From assembly GCA_963926925.1 (NCBI GenBank), contig CAWUZD010000063.1, positions 1 to 23,466 of the forward strand: 23,466 nt of DNA, written 5' to 3'. Shown piece by piece: positions 1-7,539 of the stretch. Below the pieces are notes generated by a model that did no database searches, had not been told where the DNA came from, and saw nothing but the letters and a program-made list of their open reading frames with translations. Each line of letters begins with the position of its first letter. Positions within the stretch are counted from its first letter, which is position 1. The position numbers and the translations under genes were made by a program. The DNA comes from Paralactobacillus_A sp963926925. Lineage in GTDB: Bacteria > Bacillota > Bacilli > Lactobacillales > Lactobacillaceae.

Positions 1-486
1 CATATCTAACGTAATATGAGCACCATGTAAGCCTTCACTTGGCGCTTTTAATACCATTACACCATTTTCATCAGTTACTTGCGCACCAAGGGCGACAAAA
101 CCTTTAATGTGTTGATCGATTGGTCGTGCACCAATGTCATCCCCACCTGGTAACCCCACTTTTGCTTTGCCAAAACGGCTCAATAATGCGCCCATGAAGT
201 AATAAGAAGCACGCATTGTTTTTACTTTTTCATTGGAAAGTGGTTTAGAAATGATATTAGTCGGATTGATCATTAATCGATCATTTTCAAACTCTGAGGA
301 TACATTCATATCTGCTAAAATAGCACGAAGGTTTTTAACGTCTTGAATATGAGGCACGCTATCTAACATTACTGGAGTTTCTGATAAGATACTAGCAGGA
401 ATAATTGCAACGGTACTGTTTTTAGCGCCACTGATGACAACTTCACCTGATAGTTTCTTTCCTCCATGAATGATCATTTTGCTCAT
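1..486 (-). CDS. murA: UDP-N-acetylglucosamine 1-carboxyvinyltransferase, 5' part (runs off the window)
   Basis: Cytoplasmic enzyme that transfers enolpyruvate from PEP to UDP-GlcNAc, the first committed step of peptidoglycan synthesis. The visible 162 residues carry the family signature ISGAKN with Lys22 and Asn23, then TMRAS near residue 90 and LPGGDDIGARPIDQH at 112-126. The ATG at 486 has an AGGA eight bases upstream. The residue matching E. coli Cys115 is Asp116 (codon GAT, followed by another GAT/GAC Asp codon), the substitution known from naturally fosfomycin-insensitive MurA enzymes. The reading frame is open across all 162 codons, so this is not an obvious pseudogene. Position next to pyrG and rpoE suggests the second MurA paralogue found in many Firmicutes, but the other copy, if any, is outside the window. 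The C-terminal part is cut off by the window edge. Confidence 0.95.
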   Translation of the reverse strand, partial: MSKMIIHGGKKLSGEVVISGAKNSTVAIIPASILSETPVMLDSVPHIQDVKNLRAILADMNVSSEFENDRLMINPTNIISKPLSNEKVKTMRASYYFMGALLSRFGKAKVGLPGGDDIGARPIDQHIKGFVALGAQVTDENGVMVLKAPSEGLHGAHITLDM

Positions 487-660
487 TAATAAAATCCTCG
501 CTCGCTAATCAAAATCATTTGAAGGAATTGGCAATAATAAATTACCGCATCACATATAATAATATTATTATTTATAATACAACATACTAAATCATAAAAA
601 AATTTATATTAAAATACAAATGTTTTCATAATTGTTTACGTAATATTTACTAAAAACCAA

Positions 661-687
661 AAAGAGCAAGCATGATGCTTGCTCTTA
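661..687 (-). terminator. Intrinsic terminator of the dipeptidase gene
   Basis: An 11-bp perfect stem (663-673 with 675-685, a few central bases forming the loop) is followed on the minus strand by TTTTGGTTTTT. It lies 30 bases past the stop codon of the C69 dipeptidase gene. The remaining 487-660 spacer is almost pure AT and should hold the murA promoter, but I cannot choose a single good -35/-10 pair there. Confidence 0.8.
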
Positions 688-716
688 AATTTATTTTAAT
701 ATTTAACTTATCGATA

Positions 717-2130
717 TTATAATGATGGATCCATAGTGAAGGTTAATTTTGATAATGAAATATTATTTTGAACTACCGTATTCATATATTCCATTGTCTT
801 AGCACGAACGGCTTCAGCAATTTCATGGTTCCGTTGTGTTAAGTACTTCGTTAAGTCTTCACCCGTCAAATCCTTCGCATGTTCATCTGTGTCAGTAATC
901 ATGCCATAGATCATTTCACGCGTTGCTTTTAAGAATTTAACGTTGTTAGGTTGGTTTTCATTATAATGAGCTTCAACTTCGGTCGTTACAGTCCGGTAGA
1001 ACCAGTATGCATCATCAAAGTTCCAAGTTAATTTAGTATCATTGAAACTTGGATCAGTATCAGTTGCATTAGCATAGAATGGCAAATATGGTGTGTATTC
1101 AGGAATACCCATATTAATCCACATAATGCAAGCTTCATCAGCAGGCACATCATTCCGACATTGTAAAACGTGGGAATTTTGGGTCCGGTTCAAACCAACT
1201 GGCCGGTACATGTGCTTTTGTTTTTCGTCACCACTACCATATGGATCAAATGGTGTTTCATTATAGTGAGAACGAAGAATGTATTGCACATCACTAACCT
1301 TAATCTTCCGACTAGGTTTGCGGCACATTGGCATATGCTTACTATCAATTGCTTGATCAATTTCAGGATTCAAGTAACGTTGACCAAACCATACCCGTGG
1401 ATAGTTATAATGCCGGTCTAATTCAACATCAGTTCCGAAAATATGGCGAACACACCAGCGATCGTCATCAGGATTCAAATGATACTTATCAACATATTCC
1501 CGAATACCAGTTGACCACATGTAGTTATCAGGATCGTTAAAATCAACATTTTCAATTGCGATTTGGTTAGCGATAACCGCATAACTATCATCAGGAATCC
1601 GCTGTGCTACCCAGTGGTGACCAGTTAAGATTTCCATATACCAAACATCATCTTTATCTGAGAAGATAACCCCATTACCTTCAGCAGAACCATACTTTTC
1701 AATCATTTTACCCAATCGTGCTACCCCATCACGAGCTGAGTCAATATATGGTAAGGTAACTACAGTAATTGAATCTTCAGCAATGCCACCTTTGGTTACT
1801 AATGGGTCATTAGCTAATGAGTCTTCATTAGCATAAAAACTTTCCGTAGCACTCATGGCAACATTCTTTTCGTTGAAGCCACTTTCACCATAAATACCTT
1901 CTTTTTTAATATCAACATTTGGTACTAATTGATAACGGTAAGCATGTTCTGGATATGGACAAGTAAAACCATTCATATTTGAAACATAATTACCACTTTG
2001 ATGGTTATTAGCAGGAACTACAATTGCTCTTTGTGGGGCAATATGGACCAAATGTATCCACATTACGTCCTGCCATCGTTGAACCATCAATTGTTGCTTT
2101 TTTACCAACAATAACAGTTGTACATGCCAT
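717..2130 (-). pseudogene. C69-family dipeptidase (PepD type), frameshifted near codon 29
   Basis: Family C69 (Ntn-hydrolase) dipeptidases are cytoplasmic enzymes that split dipeptides and support amino acid supply in lactic acid bacteria. The true start is the ATG at 2130, with GGAGGAG nine bases upstream. It begins MACTT, where Cys3 is the expected N-terminal nucleophile, followed by DGSTMAGRNVDTFGP. After Pro29 the frame runs into TAA at 2008-2010, while the family sequence (IAPQRAIVVPA...) continues in the next frame to 717. One extra base at about 2041-2044 accounts for this; corrected, the protein would be about 470 residues, the usual PepD length. Downstream, the body contains a conserved-looking ESFYANEDSLANDPL and GEDLTKYLT tail. 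As written, the only long frame lacks the catalytic Cys, so the product would be inactive. The alternative is a base-calling error, which I cannot exclude. Confidence 0.85.
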
Positions 2131-2213
2131 TTTAATTCACTCCTCCAAAGTAAATATTCTCAATTCACCCTTTATCTTAGTTACTTATTATTAAAAATGA
2201 TAATAAAGTGCTC

Positions 2214-2244
2214 AAAAAAAGAAGGTCATTAATTAATGACCTTC
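2214..2244 (-). terminator. Intrinsic terminator of pyrG
   Basis: The 24-base palindrome 2221-2244 folds into a 10-bp stem with an AATT loop and is followed on the minus strand by seven T residues (2220-2214). It lies 20 bases past the pyrG stop and separates pyrG from the dipeptidase gene. Confidence 0.9.
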
Positions 2245-2264
2245 TTCAGTAATTTTATTATTAA

Positions 2265-3884
2265 TTATTTACGACCTTTAGCTTGTGCTTCTTTGAAAGC
2301 AGCAGTTACAAAGGCTTTGTATAAGCCTTCAGGACGTTGTGGCCGTGATAAGAATTCTGGATGGTATTGAGTACCAACGAAGAATTTCTTATCTGGTAAT
2401 TCCAATACTTCAACCAAATGATTATCTGGAGAAGTACCTGAGAATACCATTCCCTTGGATTCGAATAATTCACGGTATTTGTTGTTGAATTCGAAACGAT
2501 GACGATGCCGTTCGCTGATTTCTGGTTTATCACCATAAGCATGAGCAGCAACTGTACCTGGCTTCAACTTGCATGGGTATGCACCTAACCGTAAAGTACC
2601 ACCTATTTCTTCAACATCATTTTGGGATGCCATCAAGTCAATTACTGGGTATGGTGTGCCAGGATCAACTTCAGTAGTATTGGCACCTTTCAAGCCAGCA
2701 ACATCACGACCAAATTCGATAGCAGCCATTTGTAAACCATAGCAAACACCAAAGTATGGAATATCACTTTCACGAGCGTAACGAATTGCGCTTAACATAC
2801 CTTCAACGCCACGGCCACCAAAACCACCAGGAACAATGATACCATCAACATCGCCGACCATTTCAGCAACATTATCATTAGTAAGATCTTCTGATTGAAT
2901 TGGTTTAATTTCAACGTTTGCATTTAATGCATAACCAGCATGTTTTAATGCTTCGTATACAGAAATGTAAGCATCCTTTAATTCAACGTATTTACCAATT
3001 AAAGCAATTTTAACAACATGCTTTAAGTTAGCAATCCGTTCATTTAATTCTTCCCATTCTTGCATATCAGCAACTGGAGTATCTAAGTGCAAGTAATCGC
3101 AAACGATTTGGTCCATACCTTGTTTTTGTAACATCAATGGGATGCTATAAATTGAAGGTACGTCACGGGATTCAATAACTGCCTTTGGATCAACGTCACA
3201 GAATAAAGCAATCTTAGAACGCATTTCATCAGTAATTGGCTTTTCAGTCCGTAATACCAAAATGTTTGGTTGAATACCAACACTACGTAATTCCTTAACA
3301 GAGTGTTGCGTTGGCTTTGTCTTCATTTCTTGAGCAGCCTTTAAGTAAGGAACTAAAGTTGTGTGAATATAAACAACGTTTTCTTCGCCAACTTCAATCT
3401 TCATTTGCCGAATAGCTTCCAAGAATGGTAAGGATTCAATATCACCAACAGTACCACCAATTTCAGTGATAATAACATCAGAATCAGTTGTCTTAGCAGC
3501 ACGCATGATTTTTTCTTTAATCATGTTAGTAATATGTGGAATTACTTGGACAGTTGCTCCAAGGTATTCACCTTTACGTTCGCGCCGTAATACTTCTGAA
3601 TAAATTTTCCCTGTTGTCACATTAGAATACTTATTTAAATTATTATCGATAAAACGTTCATAGTGACCTAAGTCCAAGTCGGTTTCAGCACCATCATTAG
3701 TAACGAATACTTCGCCGTGTTGGAATGGGTTCATTGTACCAGGGTCCACGTTAATATATGGGTCAAATTTTTGAACAGTGACTTTTAAACCACGATTTTT
3801 TAATAAACGACCTAATGATGCAGAAACAATACCTTTACCTAAAGATGAAACTACACCACCAGTTACAAAAACATATTTGGTCAT
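2265..3884 (-). CDS. pyrG: CTP synthase
   Basis: Makes CTP from UTP, ATP and glutamine in the cytoplasm. The 539 residues match the usual family length. The N-terminal synthetase domain (about 1-270) opens with KYVFVTGGVVSSLGKG, the nucleotide-binding loop, followed by KFDPYINVDPGTMNP. The C-terminal class I glutaminase domain carries the nucleophile Cys381 in GVCYGLQ and the catalytic His508 and Glu510 in QYHPEF. The ATG at 3884 has AAGGAG upstream. It has its own promoter and a leader attenuator between 3926 and 4034, and ends at a strong terminator, so it is a monocistronic unit that can also receive readthrough from rpoE. Nothing in the coding sequence is unusual. Confidence 0.98.
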   Translation of the reverse strand: MTKYVFVTGGVVSSLGKGIVSASLGRLLKNRGLKVTVQKFDPYINVDPGTMNPFQHGEVFVTNDGAETDLDLGHYERFIDNNLNKYSNVTTGKIYSEVLRRERKGEYLGATVQVIPHITNMIKEKIMRAAKTTDSDVIITEIGGTVGDIESLPFLEAIRQMKIEVGEENVVYIHTTLVPYLKAAQEMKTKPTQHSVKELRSVGIQPNILVLRTEKPITDEMRSKIALFCDVDPKAVIESRDVPSIYSIPLMLQKQGMDQIVCDYLHLDTPVADMQEWEELNERIANLKHVVKIALIGKYVELKDAYISVYEALKHAGYALNANVEIKPIQSEDLTNDNVAEMVGDVDGIIVPGGFGGRGVEGMLSAIRYARESDIPYFGVCYGLQMAAIEFGRDVAGLKGANTTEVDPGTPYPVIDLMASQNDVEEIGGTLRLGAYPCKLKPGTVAAHAYGDKPEISERHRHRFEFNNKYRELFESKGMVFSGTSPDNHLVEVLELPDKKFFVGTQYHPEFLSRPQRPEGLYKAFVTAAFKEAQAKGRK

Positions 3885-3925
3885 ATATATAATAAGCTCC
3901 TTCTTTTAATGTGTTATTAGGGAAA

Positions 3926-3963
3926 TAAAAACAAAAAGCTCCCTATTCACTGAATAGGGAACT
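3926..3963 (-). terminator. Leader attenuator of pyrG, also the rpoE terminator
   Basis: A 10-bp perfect inverted repeat, 3940-3949 with 3951-3960, is followed on the minus strand by GCTTTTTGTTTTT. It sits between the pyrG start site (3998) and the pyrG start codon (3884). The upstream arm reads AGTTCCCTATTC in the RNA, a pyrimidine run that extra 5' G residues could pair with. No other terminator lies between the rpoE stop and this site, so it probably also ends the rpoE transcript. Confidence 0.88.
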
Positions 3964-3975
3964 ATACCGATCATT

Positions 3976-3998
3976 GCTTTACTTTTAGTAAAGCGCCC
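3976..3998 (-). promoter_or_regulatory. pyrG leader 5' end: GGGC start and adjacent hairpin
   Basis: The predicted pyrG RNA starts GGGCGC at 3998, seven bases below the -10 box. It runs at once into a perfect 8-bp hairpin (arms GCTTTACT and AGTAAAGC, about 3976-3994). In Bacillus subtilis and Lactococcus lactis, pyrG starts with GGGC, and low CTP makes RNA polymerase add extra G residues that open the terminator. The same start sequence and pyrimidine-rich terminator arm are present here; operation of the switch is inferred. Confidence 0.75.
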
Positions 3999-4005
3999 AA
4001 GCGTT

Positions 4006-4034
4006 ATAATACTCGCATTATTTATGGTCGTCAA
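4006..4034 (-). promoter_or_regulatory. Promoter of pyrG
   Basis: On the minus strand TTGACG (4034-4029) and TATTAT (4011-4006) are separated by exactly 17 bases, a near-consensus sigma-A promoter. The first transcribed base would be the first G of GGGC at 3998. It lies just past the rpoE stop codon. Confidence 0.85.
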
Positions 4035-4077
4035 TGGGATTTTTAAATGAAAACCATTACAATCAAAAATTTAATTA

Positions 4078-4605
4078 TTATTGATTGTCAGCATCTTCAT
4101 CTTCTTCATCATCGTTATGATATTCAGATAATTGACCTTCAATACCATCTGGTAAATCATCAGCATGATCATCATTTTCATCATAGTCGTCATAATCATC
4201 ATCGCTGACAGTATTATCATCATCATAATCATCATCAATAATGTCATCACTGTCTTCTTCATCATCAACTGATAAGAATGCATTGACCTTTTGATGAGTC
4301 TTAGATGCTTCACCTTCGTCTTCAGGATGGTTTACTTCTTCGTCAATAGAATCATATGGATACCATTCACGTAATCCCCAGACATTGTCACCTAATGAAA
4401 TAAAACCACCGTCAGTATTTAAATCTGTATAAAATTGTGGTAACCGTTGCCGAATTTCTTCATCACTTTTACCAAGGTAGCTTTGAATTTCATTAACAAT
4501 ATCTACAAAAGCTAAAGGTTCTTTCTTTTCATTCAAAATAGTACGTGCTACTTCGATCATTGATAATTCATCTTTATTTTGACCTTGAAAGACATCAAGT
4601 TCCAA
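4078..4605 (-). CDS. rpoE: DNA-directed RNA polymerase subunit delta
   Basis: Accessory RNA polymerase subunit of Firmicutes that speeds enzyme recycling and makes transcription sensitive to initiating nucleotide levels. The 175 residues fall into the HARE-type winged-helix domain (about 1-90, ending VWGLREWYPY) and a disordered, extremely acidic tail rich in Asp and Glu (about 95-175). The start is a TTG at 4605: there is an in-frame TGA four codons upstream, and the next Met is well inside the conserved domain. The Shine-Dalgarno AAAGGA is rather far away (12 bases). The tail is encoded by runs of GAT codons, so the DNA is low-complexity. Flanked by DUF1934 upstream and pyrG downstream, a standard Lactobacillales order. 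Confidence 0.96.
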   Translation of the reverse strand: MELDVFQGQNKDELSMIEVARTILNEKKEPLAFVDIVNEIQSYLGKSDEEIRQRLPQFYTDLNTDGGFISLGDNVWGLREWYPYDSIDEEVNHPEDEGEASKTHQKVNAFLSVDDEEDSDDIIDDDYDDDNTVSDDDYDDYDENDDHADDLPDGIEGQLSEYHNDDEEDEDADNQ

Positions 4606-4645
4606 ACTTAGTCACAATCCTTTCCAATGTCAATCCATAAGTTAC

Positions 4646-4674
4646 ATTAAAAAACTACGTATAAAAACTGTAAA
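4646..4674 (-). promoter_or_regulatory. Candidate promoter of rpoE
   Basis: On the minus strand TTTACA (4674-4669) and TTTAAT (4651-4646) are 17 bases apart, each one mismatch from consensus, placing the start near 4639 and giving a leader of about 35 bases. The surrounding DNA is AT-rich, so chance matches are possible. Confidence 0.45.
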
Positions 4675-4687
4675 AATAATACTATAT

Positions 4688-5128
4688 TTATACACTAAAA
4701 AGCAAGCGTAAGCGATAATCACCAATATTTTGTTCTTGATCAAATAATTGGTACATTAAGTTAATTTCACCAGATAATGGTTGGGCTTTAATTTTAACCA
4801 CTAAGTTATTCGTAACCGTTTTAAGTGGAATGCGTCCATAAGGCGTCCGGTAATTAGCTAATGTTGGTACCTTACTATTAAAGTATAACTTAACTTGTGA
4901 ATCAGTTTTACTATTACCACGTGATAATTGCACCGTCCCATCACTCGCAACCTTAACCATTACGGGTAAACCTTGACCTTCACTAGTTTCAAAATAACGA
5001 ATATACAAAGAACTCCCTACTTGTGTAACTTCGCCATTTTCATCAAAAGTATGTTCTTCGTGTTGACCTGCTTGATCAATACTCGTGTGTAAATGTAGTT
5101 TAATTGGTGTTGTTTGTGGAGCAGCCAT
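4688..5128 (-). CDS. DUF1934 (YwiB-like) beta-barrel protein
   Basis: A 146-residue soluble protein of the DUF1934 family, predicted to form a calycin-like beta barrel; its biochemical role is not known. Alternating polar and hydrophobic strands run through the whole length, with the family-like stretch GSSLYIRYFET near residue 40 and a C-terminal IGDYRLRLLFSV. No signal peptide or membrane segment is present. The ATG at 5128 is preceded by AAGGG. It sits directly upstream of rpoE on the same strand (82-base gap without a terminator), so the two may be partly co-transcribed. It is divergent from the HD gene. Confidence 0.85.
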   Translation of the reverse strand: MAAPQTTPIKLHLHTSIDQAGQHEEHTFDENGEVTQVGSSLYIRYFETSEGQGLPVMVKVASDGTVQLSRGNSKTDSQVKLYFNSKVPTLANYRTPYGRIPLKTVTNNLVVKIKAQPLSGEINLMYQLFDQEQNIGDYRLRLLFSV

Positions 5129-5178
5129 TTCATCCCTTCTTTCGCTGGTTAGTCATCGCAACCTAATATTATTTTAGC

Positions 5179-5184
5179 TATAAT
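5179..5184 (+). promoter_or_regulatory. Candidate -10 box of the HD phosphohydrolase gene
   Basis: A perfect TATAAT stands 42 bases before the GTG start. The hexamer 17 bases upstream (TCGCAA) is a poor -35, so only the -10 element is convincing. Confidence 0.35.
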
Positions 5185-5225
5185 TAATCATAGTAAATAT
5201 TTTATGAAAAGCAAAAGGAGATTGG

Positions 5226-6404
5226 GTGTTTATGACTGATTATAATAGTCCGTTATTATCACGTGAAAAAGTGTTACGTGATCCTGTTCATAATTATATT
5301 CATATTCGCTACCAAGTTATTTTTGATTTGATTGATACGCCCGAATTTCAACGATTACGGCGCATTAAACAATTAGGAACAGCATCATTTACTTTTCCTG
5401 GTGCTGAACATACCCGTTTCACGCACTCATTAGGTGTTTATGAAATTGCCCAACAAATTTGTGATAATTTTGTTGAAAATTATCCTACCCATAACCATGG
5501 CCAAGATGGGTTGTGGGATGATGATGAACGGTTAGTAACCTTATGTGCAGCTTTATTGCATGATGTTGGTCACGGGGCTTACTCACATACATTTGAATAT
5601 ATTTTTCATACTAATCATGAAAAAATAACCCAACGTTTAATCACTGACCCAAGTACTAATATTAATCGCATTTTACGAAAAGTTAGTGCTGATTTTCCGC
5701 AAAAAGTCGCTAGTGTCATTAATCATACTTATCAAAATAGCCAAGTTGTCCAAATTATTTCGAGTCAAATTGATGCTGACCGGATGGATTACTTATTACG
5801 GGATGCTTATTACACCGGTACTAATTATGGTTTGTTTGATTTAACACGTATTTTACGCGTCATGCGACCATATTCTAACGGGATTGCCTTTGACGCTAAC
5901 GGCATGCATGCGGTTGAAGATTATATTATTAGTCGTTTCCAAATGTATCAACAAGTGTACTTCCATCCAGTATCTCGCGGTATGGAAGAAATTTTAAATC
6001 ACTTACTAGCCCGTGCTAAGTATTTGTACCATCATCATGGCTTCAATCAAAATCAACAACCAACATTGTTAATTCCTTTTTTCGAAAAAAATTTCACATT
6101 ACAAGATTATTTGAAATTAGATGACAATGTTCTTAATAGTTACTTTGTAATTTGGCAAGATCATCCGGATGCGATTCTTAATGATTTGGCAAAACGTTTC
6201 CTTGACCGGCGGCCTTTAAAATCAGTTAGTTTTACTGCTAAGACTAAAAAACTAATTCCATATTTACAAAAATTAGTAGCCCAAGCCGGCTTTGACCCTG
6301 AATATTACACAGCCATTAACGATAGTTATGACTTGCCTTATGATACATATTCACCAGATACCAAAGCACAAATTGAAATTATGTTACCTGATAAGGCCCC
6401 TTGA
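5226..6404 (+). CDS. HD-domain phosphohydrolase (YwfO-like), 3' end out of frame
   Basis: Metal-dependent HD phosphohydrolase of the dGTPase-like group; B. subtilis YwfO is the closest family I recognise, and nucleotide triphosphate hydrolysis is the likely activity. Metal ligands are visible: His67 (FTHSLG), His112-Asp113 (LLHDVGHGAYSHTFE) and Asp183 (QIDADRMDYLLRDAYYTG). The N-terminal REKVLRDPVHNYIH and EFQRLRRIKQLGT are typical. GTG at 5226 has AGGAG five bases upstream; an ATG at 5232 is the alternative (spacing 11). The frame stops at TGA in 6402-6404 after 392 residues, but the family C-terminus continues in the next frame to 6588. One extra C in the run GGCCCC at 6395-6400 explains it. 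The catalytic core is intact, so a truncated protein could still be made. Confidence 0.85.
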   Translation: MFMTDYNSPLLSREKVLRDPVHNYIHIRYQVIFDLIDTPEFQRLRRIKQLGTASFTFPGAEHTRFTHSLGVYEIAQQICDNFVENYPTHNHGQDGLWDDDERLVTLCAALLHDVGHGAYSHTFEYIFHTNHEKITQRLITDPSTNINRILRKVSADFPQKVASVINHTYQNSQVVQIISSQIDADRMDYLLRDAYYTGTNYGLFDLTRILRVMRPYSNGIAFDANGMHAVEDYIISRFQMYQQVYFHPVSRGMEEILNHLLARAKYLYHHHGFNQNQQPTLLIPFFEKNFTLQDYLKLDDNVLNSYFVIWQDHPDAILNDLAKRFLDRRPLKSVSFTAKTKKLIPYLQKLVAQAGFDPEYYTAINDSYDLPYDTYSPDTKAQIEIMLPDKAP

Positions 6405-6588
6405 AGAACTTTCCGCAGTAAGTAAATTAGTTGCCGCTATTAGTGATAAAAAAATTGGTGATCAACGTTTTTACTTCCCAAAGTTAATGTTAGGACGACA
6501 TCTTAAGACTGATGATAAACTTTATCCTCTCACTCAAACATTCAAACGTTACTTATTAAATGATGCCTTAATTGATCCACAATATTAA
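6397..6588 (+). other. Displaced C-terminal coding segment of the HD phosphohydrolase
   Basis: The +1 frame relative to the HD gene continues with LEELSAVSKLVAAISDKK and GDQRFYFPKLML up to a TAA at 6586-6588, which sits at the edge of the terminator stem. Adding it restores a protein of about 453 residues. It has no start codon or ribosome binding site of its own at the junction and should not be read as a separate gene. Confidence 0.75.
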
Positions 6589-6624
6589 TAAAAACGGTGT
6601 AAGATTACTTACACCGTTTTTATT
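6587..6624. terminator. Bidirectional terminator between the HD gene and the TerC gene
   Basis: A perfect 17-bp inverted repeat (6587-6603 with 6608-6624, loop ATTA) has A runs on the left arm and T runs on the right arm, so it can end transcripts from both sides. It lies between two convergent genes. Confidence 0.92.
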
Positions 6625-6627
6625 ATT

Positions 6628-7383
6628 TTATTGTTTTTTACGATTTTTTAAGTAATGAATGGCCACTGTCCCAACAATTACGCCAACAATAATTAGCAAG
6701 AATAAACTGTCAGGAATTTCAATGCCAATTTCAGGAATGGAAACAAACAACTTAACCGCAATAATTAAAATCAACATATAGGCCATTGTTTCCAATTCAG
6801 GAATTTTCTTCATTAAGTCAACAATTAATTCAGCAATGCCCCGCATTGCTAAAATACCAATCATCCCACCAATTAAAACAATGACGGGATTATTTGACAT
6901 GGCCAGTGATGCCAAAACTGAGTCAATTGAGAACACAATATCCATCAATTCAATGCTAACAATCGTCCGCCAGAATTGAACTTTAATATTCTTATCATGA
7001 TGCTCATTAACTGGGACTGCTTTTGGTTCATCATCTTGATGTTTATGTATTTTATATAAATGCCGTAAGCCCAGATACAATAAATAAGCAGCGCCAATTA
7101 CTTTGATGAACCACATATGAATTAAGTATGTGCCCACCCCAATAATTAAAAACCGGAAAATATAAGCACCGCCTAAGCCGTAAACCAATGACTTCCGTTG
7201 TAATGATTCGGTTGGTAATGATTTTGTTTGGGCAGCTAATACCACTGCGTTATCGACTGATAGTAAGCATTCCATCACAATTAGTGACAAAATAATCATC
7301 CATGAAGTCGGATTAAATAACGCATCCTGCCAATCTTTTAATTCAAAAAATGGTGCATAAATATGTTCAATAAATGCCCACAA
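6628..7383 (-). CDS. TerC-family integral membrane protein
   Basis: Member of the TerC/YkoY/YceF family of polytopic membrane proteins. Relatives have been linked to metal (manganese) export and support of secreted enzymes, but the substrate cannot be read from this sequence. The 251 residues hold about seven hydrophobic segments. The two family acidic motifs are present: Asp44-Asn45 in LLSVDNAVVLA and Asp in VFSIDSVLASLA near residue 155. A charged cytoplasmic loop with His and Lys (about 113-130) separates the two halves. The start is TTG at 7383, with GGAG 12 bases upstream and an in-frame TAA three codons before it. Monocistronic: its own extended -10 promoter and the shared terminator with the HD gene. 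Confidence 0.9.
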   Translation of the reverse strand: MWAFIEHIYAPFFELKDWQDALFNPTSWMIILSLIVMECLLSVDNAVVLAAQTKSLPTESLQRKSLVYGLGGAYIFRFLIIGVGTYLIHMWFIKVIGAAYLLYLGLRHLYKIHKHQDDEPKAVPVNEHHDKNIKVQFWRTIVSIELMDIVFSIDSVLASLAMSNNPVIVLIGGMIGILAMRGIAELIVDLMKKIPELETMAYMLILIIAVKLFVSIPEIGIEIPDSLFLLIIVGVIVGTVAIHYLKNRKKQ

Positions 7384-7414
7384 CAGTTAATTCAACTCCT
7401 TTGCTTTAGTCGCA

Positions 7415-7423
7415 AGTATACCA
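7415..7423 (-). promoter_or_regulatory. Extended -10 promoter of the TerC gene
   Basis: The minus strand reads TGGTATACT, an extended -10 element (TGN plus TATACT), 32 bases before the start codon. No good -35 is present, which extended -10 promoters tolerate. The same nonamer is found in front of metG. Confidence 0.5.
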
Positions 7424-7480
7424 TACTTTTCATATACATTAATAATTTCTAATATAATTTACATTATTAATACATAAATA

Positions 7481-7509
7481 TTCAATTTAATCGTAATAAA
7501 ATATAGAAT
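7481..7509 (+). promoter_or_regulatory. Candidate promoter of mscL
   Basis: TTCAAT and TAGAAT are 17 bases apart, 31 bases before the mscL start. Each matches the consensus at four to five positions. The spacer region is very AT-rich, so this is tentative. Confidence 0.35.
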
Positions 7510-7539
7510 GTAAGTGAATAGTAATTAGGGGGTTCATTG

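Noticed and set aside
1170..1540. Plus-strand reading frames opposite the dipeptidase gene
   Set aside because: They are antisense shadows of conserved dipeptidase sequence with no start signals.
4090..4270. Short tandem repeat or satellite
   Set aside because: The repeated triplets are Asp codons of the acidic RpoE tail, normal for this protein.
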